Shown here one piece after another: positions 17,478 through 24,953 of a stretch of 64,000 bases of DNA. This stretch comes from Pantoea sp. CCBC3-3-1. GTDB lineage: Bacteria; Pseudomonadota; Gammaproteobacteria; Enterobacterales; Enterobacteriaceae. The notes beneath the pieces were generated by a model that was not told the origin of the DNA, did not search any database, and saw only the letters and a list, made by a program, of their open reading frames with translations. The stretch covers positions 1,240,001 through 1,304,000 of the forward strand of contig NZ_CP034363.1 of the NCBI RefSeq assembly GCF_007981265.1, given 5' to 3'. Positions within the stretch are counted from its first letter, which is position 1. Each line of letters begins with the position of its first letter. The position numbers and the translations under genes were made by a program.

Positions 17478-18107
17478 CTAGCGTTTACGGCGGTAAATGC
17501 GGTGTTCTACCATTGTACCGATAATAGTGATATGACGTTCAGCGCTATTCATTGTGGGATAGTCGTTATTTAGTGGAACCAATTCAAAGTGTTGCACCCC
17601 ATCCTTAATTCCTGTTGGTCGGTATTTTTTAAATGTGGCCTCATGCTCACCATTCTTTCCAACAACAAACTCACCCGGGTGCGGCTCGATCTCCGGGTCA
17701 ACGATAATAACGTCTCCCGCCTTAAAATCAGGCTCCATTGAGTCCCCTACGATGCGCAGGGCGAACGTGTACTGTGACCAGTCCATATCCGTCATGACAT
17801 ACTCAAAGCTGCCATCCAGCGCTTCTATTGGGCTTTTAACTGCGAGTTCACCCGCCTGAACATAGCTGATCAATGGAATCCTCCTTGTGTTGACCTCGCT
17901 GACCGGAAGGAAGACTCCACCATTCATAAGCCAAGCGGGATCGCATTTAAGCGCCTCTGCGATACCGACAATATTGCGAGGCTTAAGAGTTTTACCATCT
18001 TCAATACTAGCCCAGGATTGTTGCCTGATACCTGCTTTTTCAGCCGCCTCAGCCTGTGAAATCCCCATTTCCAATCTTCGTTTTTTTACTCTATCTGCAA
18101 GGCTCAT
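17478..18107 (-). CDS. cI: CI repressor (LexA-type autoproteolytic)
   Basis: The prophage maintenance repressor, 209 residues. Residues 5-60 form the HTH ('ISQAEAAEKAGIRQQSWASIE'). The C-terminal S24 domain has the cleavage dipeptide in 'SYVQAGEL' (Ala-Gly), nucleophile serine in 'VGDSMEPDF' and the lysine in 'ATFKKY', so RecA-stimulated self-cleavage is expected. Start 18107 is preceded by AGGAG; the longer TTG-started frame would run through the operators. It is divergent from cro. Confidence 0.95.
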   Translation of the reverse strand: MSLADRVKKRRLEMGISQAEAAEKAGIRQQSWASIEDGKTLKPRNIVGIAEALKCDPAWLMNGGVFLPVSEVNTRRIPLISYVQAGELAVKSPIEALDGSFEYVMTDMDWSQYTFALRIVGDSMEPDFKAGDVIIVDPEIEPHPGEFVVGKNGEHEATFKKYRPTGIKDGVQHFELVPLNNDYPTMNSAERHITIIGTMVEHRIYRRKR

Positions 18108-18135
18108 AGGCTCCTCTCCATTTGCATCAATCCTC

Positions 18136-18194
18136 ACAGGCAAAACTGTATTTGACAAACAGATTTATCTGTTGGAGAATACAGTTAAAACTGT
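18136..18194. promoter_or_regulatory. OR operators (three ACAG-N6-CTGT sites)
   Basis: ACAGGCAAAACTGT (18136-18149), ACAGATTTATCTGT (18159-18172) and ACAGTTAAAACTGT (18181-18194), spaced 23 and 22 bp. They cover the divergent cI/cro promoter region and match the sites at OL. Confidence 0.9.
18152..18180 (+). promoter_or_regulatory. Early rightward promoter pR
   Basis: Perfect TTGACA at 18152-18157, 17-bp spacer, then GAGAAT at 18175-18180. The middle operator lies in the spacer and the third one at the start site. The cro leader is very short, with GGAGGTG before the ATG. Confidence 0.8.
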
Positions 18195-18206
18195 GGAGGT
18201 GAAACA

Positions 18207-18422
18207 ATGGATACTTTTTCTCAACGCCTCAAACAGAAGCGGCTGGAACGCAATATGACCCAGGCGCAGTTGGCTGATAAGGCAGGCATGCGACAGCAGT
18301 CTATCCAGTCTATCGAGTCCGGCGTAACAAAGCGTTCGCGCTTTCTGTTTGAGCTGGCTGCCGCGCTTCAGTGTGATGCTAATTGGCTGATGCACGGCAC
18401 CAAACGTAACAAAGCAGCATAA
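18207..18422 (+). CDS. cro: Cro-like repressor
   Basis: A 71-residue HTH_3 protein ('[21 protein letters not shown]') first in the pR transcript and divergent from cI. Its recognition helix region '[10 protein letters not shown]' closely parallels 'IRQQSWASIE' in the CI protein, consistent with both reading the ACAG-N6-CTGT sites. Drives the lytic choice by blocking cI transcription. Confidence 0.9.
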   Translation: MDTFSQRLKQKRLERNMTQAQLADKAGMRQQSIQSIESGVTKRSRFLFELAAALQCDANWLMHGTKRNKAA

Positions 18423-18429
18423 GCAATAC

Positions 18430-18468
18430 CGCTCTTTATCAATCTGACCCTCCCTCGGAATACCAGGG
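18430..18468 (+). promoter_or_regulatory. nutR: boxA and boxB
   Basis: CGCTCTTTATCA (18430-18441) is a boxA. CCCTCGGAATACCAGGG (18452-18468) folds into a hairpin whose loop contains GAATAC, the same hexamer as in the nutL boxB. It lies between cro and cII, as in lambda. Confidence 0.8.
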
Positions 18469-18531
18469 AAAACCAAATGTGGCACCCCACGGTGCCGACA
18501 TGTAACTAACTCAACAAGAAAATTATAAGCA

Positions 18532-18807
18532 ATGGAAATTACAAGTACCCGCAAGAAAGCCACCGCAATTACAAGCAACATTCTCAACCGCATAGCGATG
18601 AGAGGTCAGCGGAACGTTGCGTCGGCATTAGGGATTAACGAATCGCAGATCACGCGATGGAAAGACAGCTTCATTCCGAAGATGAGCATGCTACTGGCTG
18701 TTCTGGAATGGGGTGTAGAGGACGAGGAACTGGCGAGCCTGGCAAAACAGGTAGCACTGCTTCTGACAAAAGAAAAAGCCCCAAACGCTGTAACGTTCGA
18801 GGCCTGA
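18532..18807 (+). CDS. cII: CII transcription activator
   Basis: A 91-residue homologue of lambda CII, activator of the establishment promoters. 'ILNRIAMRGQRNVASALGI', 'ESQITRWKDSFIPKMSMLLA' and 'LEWGVEDEELASLAKQVA' follow lambda CII closely, including HTH and tetramer helices. Its own early codons carry the TTGC-N6-TTGC site of pRE. Confidence 0.93.
   Translation: MEITSTRKKATAITSNILNRIAMRGQRNVASALGINESQITRWKDSFIPKMSMLLAVLEWGVEDEELASLAKQVALLLTKEKAPNAVTFEA
18565..18578 (-). promoter_or_regulatory. CII-binding site of pRE
   Basis: On the minus strand TTGC-TTGTAA-TTGC, the exact CII recognition pattern, located inside the start of cII as in lambda. It would fire leftward through cro antisense into cI. 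The -10 element is not obvious. Confidence 0.75.
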
Positions 18808-18841
18808 TGCGAAAAGACTGGATCAATTTACAGGAGTAATT

Positions 18842-19672
18842 ATGAGTTCTTTATCACTGCTTTACAAGGCAAAAGACAAAAACGGCACGGAAACGACCGT
18901 TAAAAAAACGTTTCTGGTGCCGCTGAGCGAGCTGTATGTCGAGCCGGGCTATAACGTGCGCGAAATCGACCAGGAGCATGCTACTGAATTTCGCGATGCA
19001 TTTATCGCTGGCGAGTTTGTTCCGCCGCTGGCGGTGCAGGTAACAGAGCAGGGCGTGAAGGTTATCGACGGCCATCACCGCTACTACGGTGCAAAGATGG
19101 CTACCGATGCCGGGCATGAGGTCGCCCGCCTGGAGTGCAAGGATTTCGTTGGTACCGAAGCCGATCGCATCGCTTTCATGGTCACCAGCTCGCAGGGTAA
19201 AGCGTTGGCGCCGCTGGAGCGCGCAGCGGCATATCAGCGCCTCAGCAATCAGGGCTGGGAGTCAGCGGAGATAGCGAAGAAGGTGAAGCGCTCCGTGGCT
19301 GACGTGAATTATCACCTGCAACTGCTGGAATGCGGCGACGGCCTGATCGCAATGGTCAAATCCGGCGAGGTGGCACCGACAACGGCGGTTGCTCTTTCTC
19401 AACAGCACGGTGCCGCAGCGGAATCAGTAGCGCTGGCGCAGATGGATAAAGCCCGTGCCGCCGGAAAGAAGAAGCTGACCAAAAGCGACGCCATGCCGCA
19501 GTTTAGCGCGAAGAAAGCACGTCGCCTGGTTGAGTTGCTGGTTGATGCGAAGCACGCGCGCTATGGAGATTTCGACCATCTGATCCTCTCGCATGGCACG
19601 GCCGACGAAATTCAGCGCATCCTGGCTGAGTACCGAGCTGGCATTCCAACTAACGGCGGGGAGGCAGCATGA
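18842..19672 (+). CDS. ParB/Srx-domain protein
   Basis: A 276-residue protein with an N-terminal ParB-like domain: 'VPLSELYVEPGYNVREID', 'FVPPLAVQV' and the nucleotide-binding 'KVIDGHHRYYGAKMA'. A KorB/HTH-like middle part follows ('LSNQGWESAEIAKKVKRSVADV'). It lies between cII and the O-like gene and its stop overlaps the next ATG. No parA is nearby, so it is probably a DNA-binding or CTPase factor for replication or transcription and not a partition system (inference). Confidence 0.8.
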   Translation: MSSLSLLYKAKDKNGTETTVKKTFLVPLSELYVEPGYNVREIDQEHATEFRDAFIAGEFVPPLAVQVTEQGVKVIDGHHRYYGAKMATDAGHEVARLECKDFVGTEADRIAFMVTSSQGKALAPLERAAAYQRLSNQGWESAEIAKKVKRSVADVNYHLQLLECGDGLIAMVKSGEVAPTTAVALSQQHGAAAESVALAQMDKARAAGKKKLTKSDAMPQFSAKKARRLVELLVDAKHARYGDFDHLILSHGTADEIQRILAEYRAGIPTNGGEAA

Positions 19673-20487
19673 GCTTCGCCTATGACAATGTAACCCCCAT
19701 AAAACCCGCTCTGCGGGTCGTGGAGCAAAGAGTGGCTGATACCGATGAAGGATATACCCGAATCGCTAACGAGCTGCTTGAGGCCATTGCAGGAGCTGAT
19801 TTAACTGCGCGGCAGTTGAAGGTGATGATCGCTGTAATTCGGAAAACTTACGGGTTTCAAAAAAAGCTCGACAGGATAGCCGATATACAGATAGCTGAGA
19901 TCACCGGCCTCTCCAGGCAGAACGTTAACAAGGCAAAAAGGGAGCTTATCTCAATGAATTGCCTGACAGTGGAAGGCAACAAGATTGGGCCAAACAAAGA
20001 GCTTTCAGCATGGATTTTTACCAATAGTCTCCAAAAAAGAGACAGTGTCTCTAAGTTGAAGACAAAAGTTGTCTCTAAGATAGAGACACAAGAAGTCTCG
20101 AAGTTAGAGACACACAAAAGAAACTCTTTAAATAAAAAAGAAAACACCAATACCCCCTTAATTCCCCAAGGGGAAAAACTTGAAAAGTTCGACCCTCTCG
20201 ATATTCCAATTCCTGAATGGCTAAACGAACAAGGCTGGAAGGAATGGGTTCAGTACCGCAGCCAGTCGAAGAAGCCTATCAAAACGGCACTGACGGTCAG
20301 CAAGGCATTCAACCTGCTGAAAGAATGTTTTGACGAAGGCCACGACCCGGCGGAAGTAATTAACACCAGTATCGCGAACGGCTATCAGGGCCTGTTCAAG
20401 CCGAAGTTTCAAAATCGCAAGCAGCAGCAAGCCAATCCGCAAACCCCACACTGGAACAGCCGTGAAGGCTGGGAGGATTTCATATGA
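19669..20487 (+). CDS. O: Replication initiator O-like protein
   Basis: A 272-residue lambda-O-type initiator with an N-terminal winged-helix domain ('ANELLEAIAGADLTARQLKV', 'QIAEITGLSRQNVNKAKREL') that would bind iterons. The middle of its own gene contains four 17-bp iterons and an AT-rich tract, the lambda origin arrangement. The C-terminal part should contact the P-like protein encoded next, whose ATG overlaps the stop. Confidence 0.88.
   Translation: MSFAYDNVTPIKPALRVVEQRVADTDEGYTRIANELLEAIAGADLTARQLKVMIAVIRKTYGFQKKLDRIADIQIAEITGLSRQNVNKAKRELISMNCLTVEGNKIGPNKELSAWIFTNSLQKRDSVSKLKTKVVSKIETQEVSKLETHKRNSLNKKENTNTPLIPQGEKLEKFDPLDIPIPEWLNEQGWKEWVQYRSQSKKPIKTALTVSKAFNLLKECFDEGHDPAEVINTSIANGYQGLFKPKFQNRKQQQANPQTPHWNSREGWEDFI
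20027..20165 (+). other. Phage replication origin inside O (four iterons)
   Basis: Four 17-bp partly palindromic iterons start at 20027, 20047, 20071 and 20095, each beginning GTCTC and ending GAC (for example GTCTCTAAGATAGAGAC). An AT-rich stretch with runs of A follows from 20112 to 20165. Number, size and place inside the O gene are those of the lambda ori. Confidence 0.85.
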
Positions 20488-21245
20488 GCCTGCAACTCGT
20501 AGAGGCGATCAACAATCGTGACGGCTCCGCTATGGCCCGCATGGCTGGCGGAAGCTACGAACCTGAAAAAATCATCAGCAGCGAAGCTGAACAGCTGGTT
20601 GACTCGCTGTTTCGCCAGCTGAAGCAAATCTTTCCGGCAGCGGTCAGCACCAGCCTGCGCAGCGAAGCGGAAGAGAAAACCACCAAGCGCCAGTGGATCG
20701 CCGCCTTTGCCGAAAACGGCATTAAGACCCGTGACCAGCTGGCGGCAGGCGTGCGGCACGCCAGGGCGAGCAACTCCGACTTCTGGCCGTCGCCTGGCAA
20801 ATTCATCAGCTGGTGCAAAGACAGTTCGGTAATCCTCGGCGTGACCGTGGAAGAGGTCATGCAGGAGTTCCACCGCTACAGCCGTGATAAGGGATTGTAC
20901 ACTGGCGGCGCGGAGCGCTTCCCATGGTCGAAACCCGTCATGTACTGGATTGTCTGCGATACCCGCCGCGCCATGTACCAGCGCCAGCTCAGCGAGGCTG
21001 AAGTCGAAAAGTACGCCGCGAAGCAGCTGGATGAATGGTCGAAAAAAGTCGCGTCGGGCCAAAGCATTCCCGATCCGGTTGTCAGCCTGGAAGTGAGACG
21101 GGACGTGATGCCGGTAAGCGATCAGCCCACTGGTGACGATTTGAAAATGCGCTGGATGCCCGATGCTCGCGTTCTCGGCTCGGTAACTCCGGCACAATGG
21201 CTACATGCCGAATACAAACGCCGCAAAGCGGTAGGGTTGGTGTGA
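20484..21245 (+). CDS. P: Replication protein P-like helicase loader
   Basis: A 253-residue protein directly after O. The central part 'RQWIAAFAENGIKTRDQLAAG' to 'SDFWPSPGKFISWCK' matches the lambda P/DnaT-type phage family that delivers host DnaB to the origin. The later half is helical and basic. Four-base overlap with O. Confidence 0.88.
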   Translation: MSLQLVEAINNRDGSAMARMAGGSYEPEKIISSEAEQLVDSLFRQLKQIFPAAVSTSLRSEAEEKTTKRQWIAAFAENGIKTRDQLAAGVRHARASNSDFWPSPGKFISWCKDSSVILGVTVEEVMQEFHRYSRDKGLYTGGAERFPWSKPVMYWIVCDTRRAMYQRQLSEAEVEKYAAKQLDEWSKKVASGQSIPDPVVSLEVRRDVMPVSDQPTGDDLKMRWMPDARVLGSVTPAQWLHAEYKRRKAVGLV

Positions 21246-21246
21246 T

Positions 21247-21414
21247 ATGACTCAGGTAATTTACGGGCTTACCCGCGAGCAGTTGATGGCGCAGTTTTTT
21301 AACAAATCACTGGTGGCCGGTGCGGTAACGACAATTCTGGTCAAGGCGGCAGCGGCGCGCGCGGAGCGCGATTCACGCCAGCAGCAGGGCAAGCCACGAG
21401 GGGGCGGGTTTTGA
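21247..21414 (+). CDS. Hypothetical protein, 55 aa
   Basis: Small ORF just after P starting 'MTQVIYGLTREQLMAQFF' with a helical centre and a Gly/Arg-rich tail. The stop overlaps the next start (TTGA). Spacing and coupling make it a likely real gene; no function recognised. Confidence 0.6.
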   Translation: MTQVIYGLTREQLMAQFFNKSLVAGAVTTILVKAAAARAERDSRQQQGKPRGGGF

Positions 21415-21680
21415 AAAAGATAATTTTGCTGGCAGCGGTTTTGCTCGTTGGCTGCGACAAGGAGCCAGAGTCGGTACAGATGGCCGGATCAGATTTCAGA
21501 GTCGGAAAGTTATTCACGGTTGATGGCTGCACCGTTTACCGGTTCGCGGATGGTGGACGTAACGTTTACTTCACAAATTGCCCCGGCCAGACAAACAGCA
21601 GCTATTCGCGCAACAACGGAAAGAATCGCACCACCTCCTACGACGAGGTGATCACTAATAAAAATGGGAGCGGATCATGA
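21411..21680 (+). CDS. Small lipoprotein (DUF4884-like), 89 aa
   Basis: It begins with a TTG codon that overlaps the previous stop. The N-terminus is a lipoprotein signal: 'MKKIILLAAVLLVGC', with the lipobox cysteine at residue 15. The mature part has two more cysteines ('DGCTVYRF', 'FTNCPGQ') that could form a disulfide. Similar lipoproteins are common in lambdoid early regions; the role is unknown. Confidence 0.7.
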   Translation: MKKIILLAAVLLVGCDKEPESVQMAGSDFRVGKLFTVDGCTVYRFADGGRNVYFTNCPGQTNSSYSRNNGKNRTTSYDEVITNKNGSGS

Positions 21681-21955
21681 CCAACGATGAGCTGGAGCGG
21701 CGCGAGATACAGTCGTTCAATAAATGGCTGGAGCAAGAAAATCCAGCAATATACCACCTGGCATATCATTGGGATGAAGCTGAAGATGAGGTGATCCACA
21801 GCGCCAAAGCATCTGTTCTCGATATGCGTACAGCATGGATGGCCCGCGCCAAACAGGAGAGCAATGATGCTCAATTGTCTATCTCAATCAGTACGCCTGA
21901 CAGCGTGATTGATGAAAAATTTAAACAGCATTTCGCAACAGGCGAGGAAAAATGA
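21677..21955 (+). CDS. Hypothetical phage protein, 92 aa
   Basis: Acidic helical protein ('FNKWLEQENPAIYHLAYHWD'), probably cytoplasmic. It overlaps both neighbours by four bases in a tightly coupled run of small genes. No recognised domain. Confidence 0.65.
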   Translation: MTNDELERREIQSFNKWLEQENPAIYHLAYHWDEAEDEVIHSAKASVLDMRTAWMARAKQESNDAQLSISISTPDSVIDEKFKQHFATGEEK

Positions 21956-22131
21956 CAGCTGAAATCACCCCAATTAAACAGCCCGACCATCTGAACGAAA
22001 TCAACAGCGCACTGTTGCTGCTTAAGCTATTCAACATGGAAGGCGGCCACAGCCAGCAGGTAATCGACGAAGTGATAACCAAAGGCCAGATCCACACTGC
22101 AAAATTGCTGGAGCAGCTAAACCGGAGGTGA
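21952..22131 (+). CDS. Hypothetical phage protein, 59 aa
   Basis: An ATGA-coupled small ORF beginning 'MTAEITPIKQPDHLNEINSA', continuing with a helix ('GHSQQVIDEVITKG'). Good SD and coupling; no function recognised. Confidence 0.6.
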   Translation: MTAEITPIKQPDHLNEINSALLLLKLFNMEGGHSQQVIDEVITKGQIHTAKLLEQLNRR

Positions 22132-22134
22132 GCC

Positions 22135-22581
22135 GTGCAGGACTTCTGTTTGCACAAATCAACCCTGGGCCAGTTCACTAAGTTAATCTTCGACCTCGTA
22201 TCTTCCGGCAAGAAATACCGCATCAAATTCACCGAATGGCGTGACCTCCGAACAATTCCAATGAATCGCACATGGCGAATGTGGGTAGAAACCACAGGCG
22301 ACTGGCTTCGTGCGCGTGGCGTTGTCGTGGATATTCGCAGCCGTAGCGGAAAGGTAGTTCTCAGCAGGCCAATCAGCAACGAAGAGGTACACGATTACTA
22401 CGTTGGCCACTGGCTGGGCCGTGACGAGCACGGAGATCGGGAGAAGACAAGCAAAATGGACAAAGGCCGTATGCTCCACTTAATGGAGCTTCACGAGCAA
22501 TGGTGCCTGGACAAAGGTGTTCCCATTGTTATCCCCAACGATTCTGAGTTTATGCAACTCAGGCAAAGGCAGGTGGCATGA
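22135..22581 (+). CDS. ninB: NinB-like recombination protein
   Basis: A 148-residue protein at the start of the Nin-type gene run. The C-terminal part 'TSKMDKGRMLHLMELHEQW' followed by 'DKGVPIVIPNDSEF' fits the NinB/YbcN pattern, and 'MNRTWRMWVETTGDWLRARG' resembles the family's middle helix. Lambda NinB (Orf) binds single-stranded DNA and supports recombination. The assignment is by motif and location. Confidence 0.55.
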   Translation: MQDFCLHKSTLGQFTKLIFDLVSSGKKYRIKFTEWRDLRTIPMNRTWRMWVETTGDWLRARGVVVDIRSRSGKVVLSRPISNEEVHDYYVGHWLGRDEHGDREKTSKMDKGRMLHLMELHEQWCLDKGVPIVIPNDSEFMQLRQRQVA

Positions 22582-22955
22582 TGAAAGCATTATCAATAAG
22601 ACAGCCGTGGGCGTGGTTAATCGTCAACGGATACAAAGACATTGAGAACCGCAGCTGGAATACAAAGTATCGCGGTCCGGTACTCATCCATGCAGGCCAA
22701 ACGATGTACAAAGAGGATTATCTGATGGCAAGCGAGATTGCCAGTTTATCCGGCGTGCAGCTTCCGCACCCTGATGATCTTATGAAAGGTGGGATCGTCG
22801 GTGTCGCCAGTATTATCGGCTGTGTGGATACCAGTTTATCTCCGTGGTTCTTCGGCCCAAAGGGATTCAACCTGGCCGATGCCAAGCCGCTGCCGTTCGT
22901 ACCAATGAAAGGCAAGCTGAGTTTCTTCGAAACGGGTATCAACCCAATTACGTGA
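22578..22955 (+). CDS. ASCH-domain protein
   Basis: A 125-residue ASCH (PUA-like) domain: 'ALSIRQPWAWLIVNGYKDIENRSW' in pieces, then 'YRGPVLIHAGQ' and 'GGIVGVASI'. These domains bind RNA or modified nucleosides. It lies directly before the MT-A70 methyltransferase gene and overlaps the previous stop, so a link to nucleic-acid modification is possible (inference). Confidence 0.85.
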   Translation: MMKALSIRQPWAWLIVNGYKDIENRSWNTKYRGPVLIHAGQTMYKEDYLMASEIASLSGVQLPHPDDLMKGGIVGVASIIGCVDTSLSPWFFGPKGFNLADAKPLPFVPMKGKLSFFETGINPIT

Positions 22956-22963
22956 GATGCAGC

Positions 22964-23551
22964 ATGAAGAAATACACCCTGATTTATGCCGATCCGCCGT
23001 GGACGTACCGCGATAAAGCCAACGACGGTGAGCGCGGAGCCGGGCACAAATACCAGACAATGACCATTCCCGATATCTGCCGGTTGCCGGTATGGGATTT
23101 GGCTGCTGAAAACTGCCTGCTGGCAATGTGGTGGGTGCCAACGCAGCCAGCCGAAGCGCTGAAGGTTATGGATGCCTGGGGCTTCCGGCTGATGACGATG
23201 AAAGGCTTCACTTGGCACAAAACGAACAAGCACAAAGGCAACAGTGCGATAGGCATGGGCCACATGACGCGGGCTAATAGCGAAGACTGCCTGTTTGCGG
23301 TTCGCGGCAAGCTGCCGGAACGCCTTGATGCCTCAATTTGCCAGCACGTTACAGCGCCACGGATGGAGCACAGCGCCAAGCCGCCAGCTTTTCGCGATCT
23401 GCTGGTAAGGCTGCTGGGCGACGTGCCGCGCTGCGAGTTATTCAGCCGTGACAGCGTGCCGGGGTGGGATATGTGGGGCAATCAGTGCGATCGGGCATTC
23501 GACCTGCTGCCCGGCGTGGCAGTGAAAAATACAGCGGAGAAAGCAGCATGA
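22964..23551 (+). CDS. MT-A70 family DNA N6-adenine methyltransferase
   Basis: A 195-residue methyltransferase with the catalytic 'YADPPWTY' near the N-terminus and 'LLAMWWVPTQPAEAL' and 'CLFAVRGKLPERL' typical of the family. Start 22964 follows the ASCH gene by eight bases; the longer open frame lacks an SD. It would methylate adenines in phage DNA, perhaps against restriction or in gene control. Confidence 0.9.
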   Translation: MKKYTLIYADPPWTYRDKANDGERGAGHKYQTMTIPDICRLPVWDLAAENCLLAMWWVPTQPAEALKVMDAWGFRLMTMKGFTWHKTNKHKGNSAIGMGHMTRANSEDCLFAVRGKLPERLDASICQHVTAPRMEHSAKPPAFRDLLVRLLGDVPRCELFSRDSVPGWDMWGNQCDRAFDLLPGVAVKNTAEKAA

Positions 23552-23835
23552 GCAATTCACAAAGCAGATTTGGCACTACTGACCGGATGGCATGGTTCAA
23601 CGCCGTAATGCCGCAACGGTGCGTACATGTAACAACAATCCCGGCGATGCTTGCTGAATTCAGCGGCAACATTTCTAAAGTTTCTGAAATCCTGGGTGCA
23701 AACAGATGCACGGTCACTAAGTACAAGAGCGATCAGGATTTATCGCGTCACGTTGTAGTAAACGGCCAACTATTTATCCAAGGGCGCCTGTGCAACGGAC
23801 ACAAAAAGGAGAAGGACAATGCGGCGACAAGTTAG
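23548..23835 (+). CDS. ninH: NinH-like DNA-binding protein
   Basis: A 95-residue protein whose core 'VTTIPAMLAEFSGNISKVSE' to 'CTVTKYKSDQDLSRHVVVN' aligns with lambda NinH, a small HTH protein of the nin region. The start at 23548 overlaps the methyltransferase stop by four bases. Confidence 0.75.
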   Translation: MSNSQSRFGTTDRMAWFNAVMPQRCVHVTTIPAMLAEFSGNISKVSEILGANRCTVTKYKSDQDLSRHVVVNGQLFIQGRLCNGHKKEKDNAATS

Positions 23836-23989
23836 CGTTACCCAGAAAGCCCTCGATAATCTGATATTCCAGCCTACACCCCGCAGCCGCAGCAAACGAA
23901 AAACCATCCCACCCGCCAGTCAGGTACAGACGTTCGATTATGTCTGGGGGCTGTTGCAGGCCAAATGGAACCGGAGGAAAGCCCGATGA
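23819..23989 (+). CDS. ninE: NinE-like protein, 56 aa
   Basis: It starts 'MRRQVSVTQKALDNLIFQPT' and continues 'RSRSKRKTIPPASQVQTFDY', following lambda NinE through its Arg/Lys-rich centre and aromatic end. It overlaps NinH and is coupled to the next gene (ATGA). Function unknown in lambda too. Confidence 0.75.
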   Translation: MRRQVSVTQKALDNLIFQPTPRSRSKRKTIPPASQVQTFDYVWGLLQAKWNRRKAR

Positions 23990-24183
23990 CAATGCACAAC
24001 TACATGCCCGGCATCTGGTGCGATAAATGCAAAAGCTTCTCGCCGCCTGATGATCCGTGTAAGTGCGGATGCTGCGCTGAATGCGGCATACCGCTCTCAC
24101 CAGACGAGGCTCACGTATGTGATGAGTGCAGTGCAACGCTGCTTGATCCCAACTTTGATATGACTGGAGACAATAGTGAGTAG
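23986..24183 (+). CDS. ninF: NinF-like zinc protein, 65 aa
   Basis: Several CxxC pairs ('CDKCKSF', 'CGCCAECG', 'HVCDECSATLLDPN') and an acidic end match lambda NinF, extended at the N-terminus. Probably a small zinc-binding protein. Overlaps NinE by four bases. Confidence 0.7.
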   Translation: MTMHNYMPGIWCDKCKSFSPPDDPCKCGCCAECGIPLSPDEAHVCDECSATLLDPNFDMTGDNSE

Positions 24184-24385
24184 CGGAAGCCAATGGGCGA
24201 GAATTCATCTTAACTATTCAGCGCGATGCCGTGAATACGAGGACATCATCTCACTGCCAATGAAAACAAAGCGTGGGAAACTCCTTCGTTTAACTGCCGC
24301 GCTAGTTTGGGCCGATAGGGAAGAGCGCAAGATGGATGCTTTCATAACCGAGTGCAATCAACTGGCGGGTATTCCAAATGGCTAA
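24176..24385 (+). CDS. Hypothetical protein, 69 aa
   Basis: A basic helical protein ('LNYSARCREYEDIISLPMKT', 'RLTAALVWADREERKMDAF') coupled to NinF-like and NinG genes by overlaps on both sides. No recognised family. Confidence 0.6.
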   Translation: MSSGSQWARIHLNYSARCREYEDIISLPMKTKRGKLLRLTAALVWADREERKMDAFITECNQLAGIPNG

Positions 24386-24953
24386 AGGCACAATGCCGAA
24401 ACCCCGTAAATGCAAATGCTGCCCTACAAGATTCACACCCCGCAACAGCCTTCACACTACCTGCTCAGTTAAATGCGCCATCCAACTCGCCAGCCAGCAA
24501 TCCGAGCGCAAGCAAAAACGCCTGGAGAAGTTGCAGCGCGCGGAATGGAATAAGCGCAAGGCCGATACGAAACCGTTAAGCCACTGGATGAACATGACCC
24601 AGCGGGCATTCAACGACTACATTCGGGCGCGGGACGGGGAAATCTGTATCAGCTGCGGCAGCACAACGGCGATCGCTTATCACGCCGGGCATTACCGAAC
24701 GACGGCGGCGGCAACGCAGCTTAGGTTCAACGAGGATAACGTCCACAGCCAGTGTTCAGCGTGCAATACGCATCACTCCGGCAACATCGGGCCATACCGT
24801 ATCAACCTTATCGATAAAATCGGCCTTCAGCGCGTCGTAGCGCTCGAATCTGATAACAACCCTCACAGATACACCCGCGAAGAACTGGACGCGCTACGTG
24901 CGTTGTATAGGGCTAAATTGCGGGCGCTGATTAAACAAAGAGAGGCAGCATGA
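24378..24953 (+). CDS. ninG: NinG (Rap) recombination endonuclease
   Basis: A 191-residue homologue of lambda NinG/Rap, which cuts branched DNA. N-terminal zinc-finger cysteines ('CKCCPTRF', 'TCSVKCA'), then the Bro/HNH-like core 'RARDGEICISCGSTTAIAYH', 'AGHYRTT', 'FNEDNVHSQCSACN'. Complete. Confidence 0.93.
   Translation: MAKGTMPKPRKCKCCPTRFTPRNSLHTTCSVKCAIQLASQQSERKQKRLEKLQRAEWNKRKADTKPLSHWMNMTQRAFNDYIRARDGEICISCGSTTAIAYHAGHYRTTAAATQLRFNEDNVHSQCSACNTHHSGNIGPYRINLIDKIGLQRVVALESDNNPHRYTREELDALRALYRAKLRALIKQREAA

Noticed and set aside
18165..18593. 142-aa open frame on the minus strand across cro and nutR
   Set aside because: It is antisense to cro, nutR and the start of cII, which have clear homology and signals; no ribosome-binding site.
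18842..19672. ParAB-type plasmid partition system
   Set aside because: No ParA ATPase and no parS array near; the prophage is integrated.
20027..20111. CRISPR array from short repeats
   Set aside because: Repeats are 17 bp, partly palindromic and diverged, with 3-7 bp gaps inside a coding gene; they fit replication iterons. No CRISPR array was seen in the window.
20409..21197. 262-aa open frame on the minus strand opposite O/P
   Set aside because: A GC-rich shadow of the P-like gene without family features.
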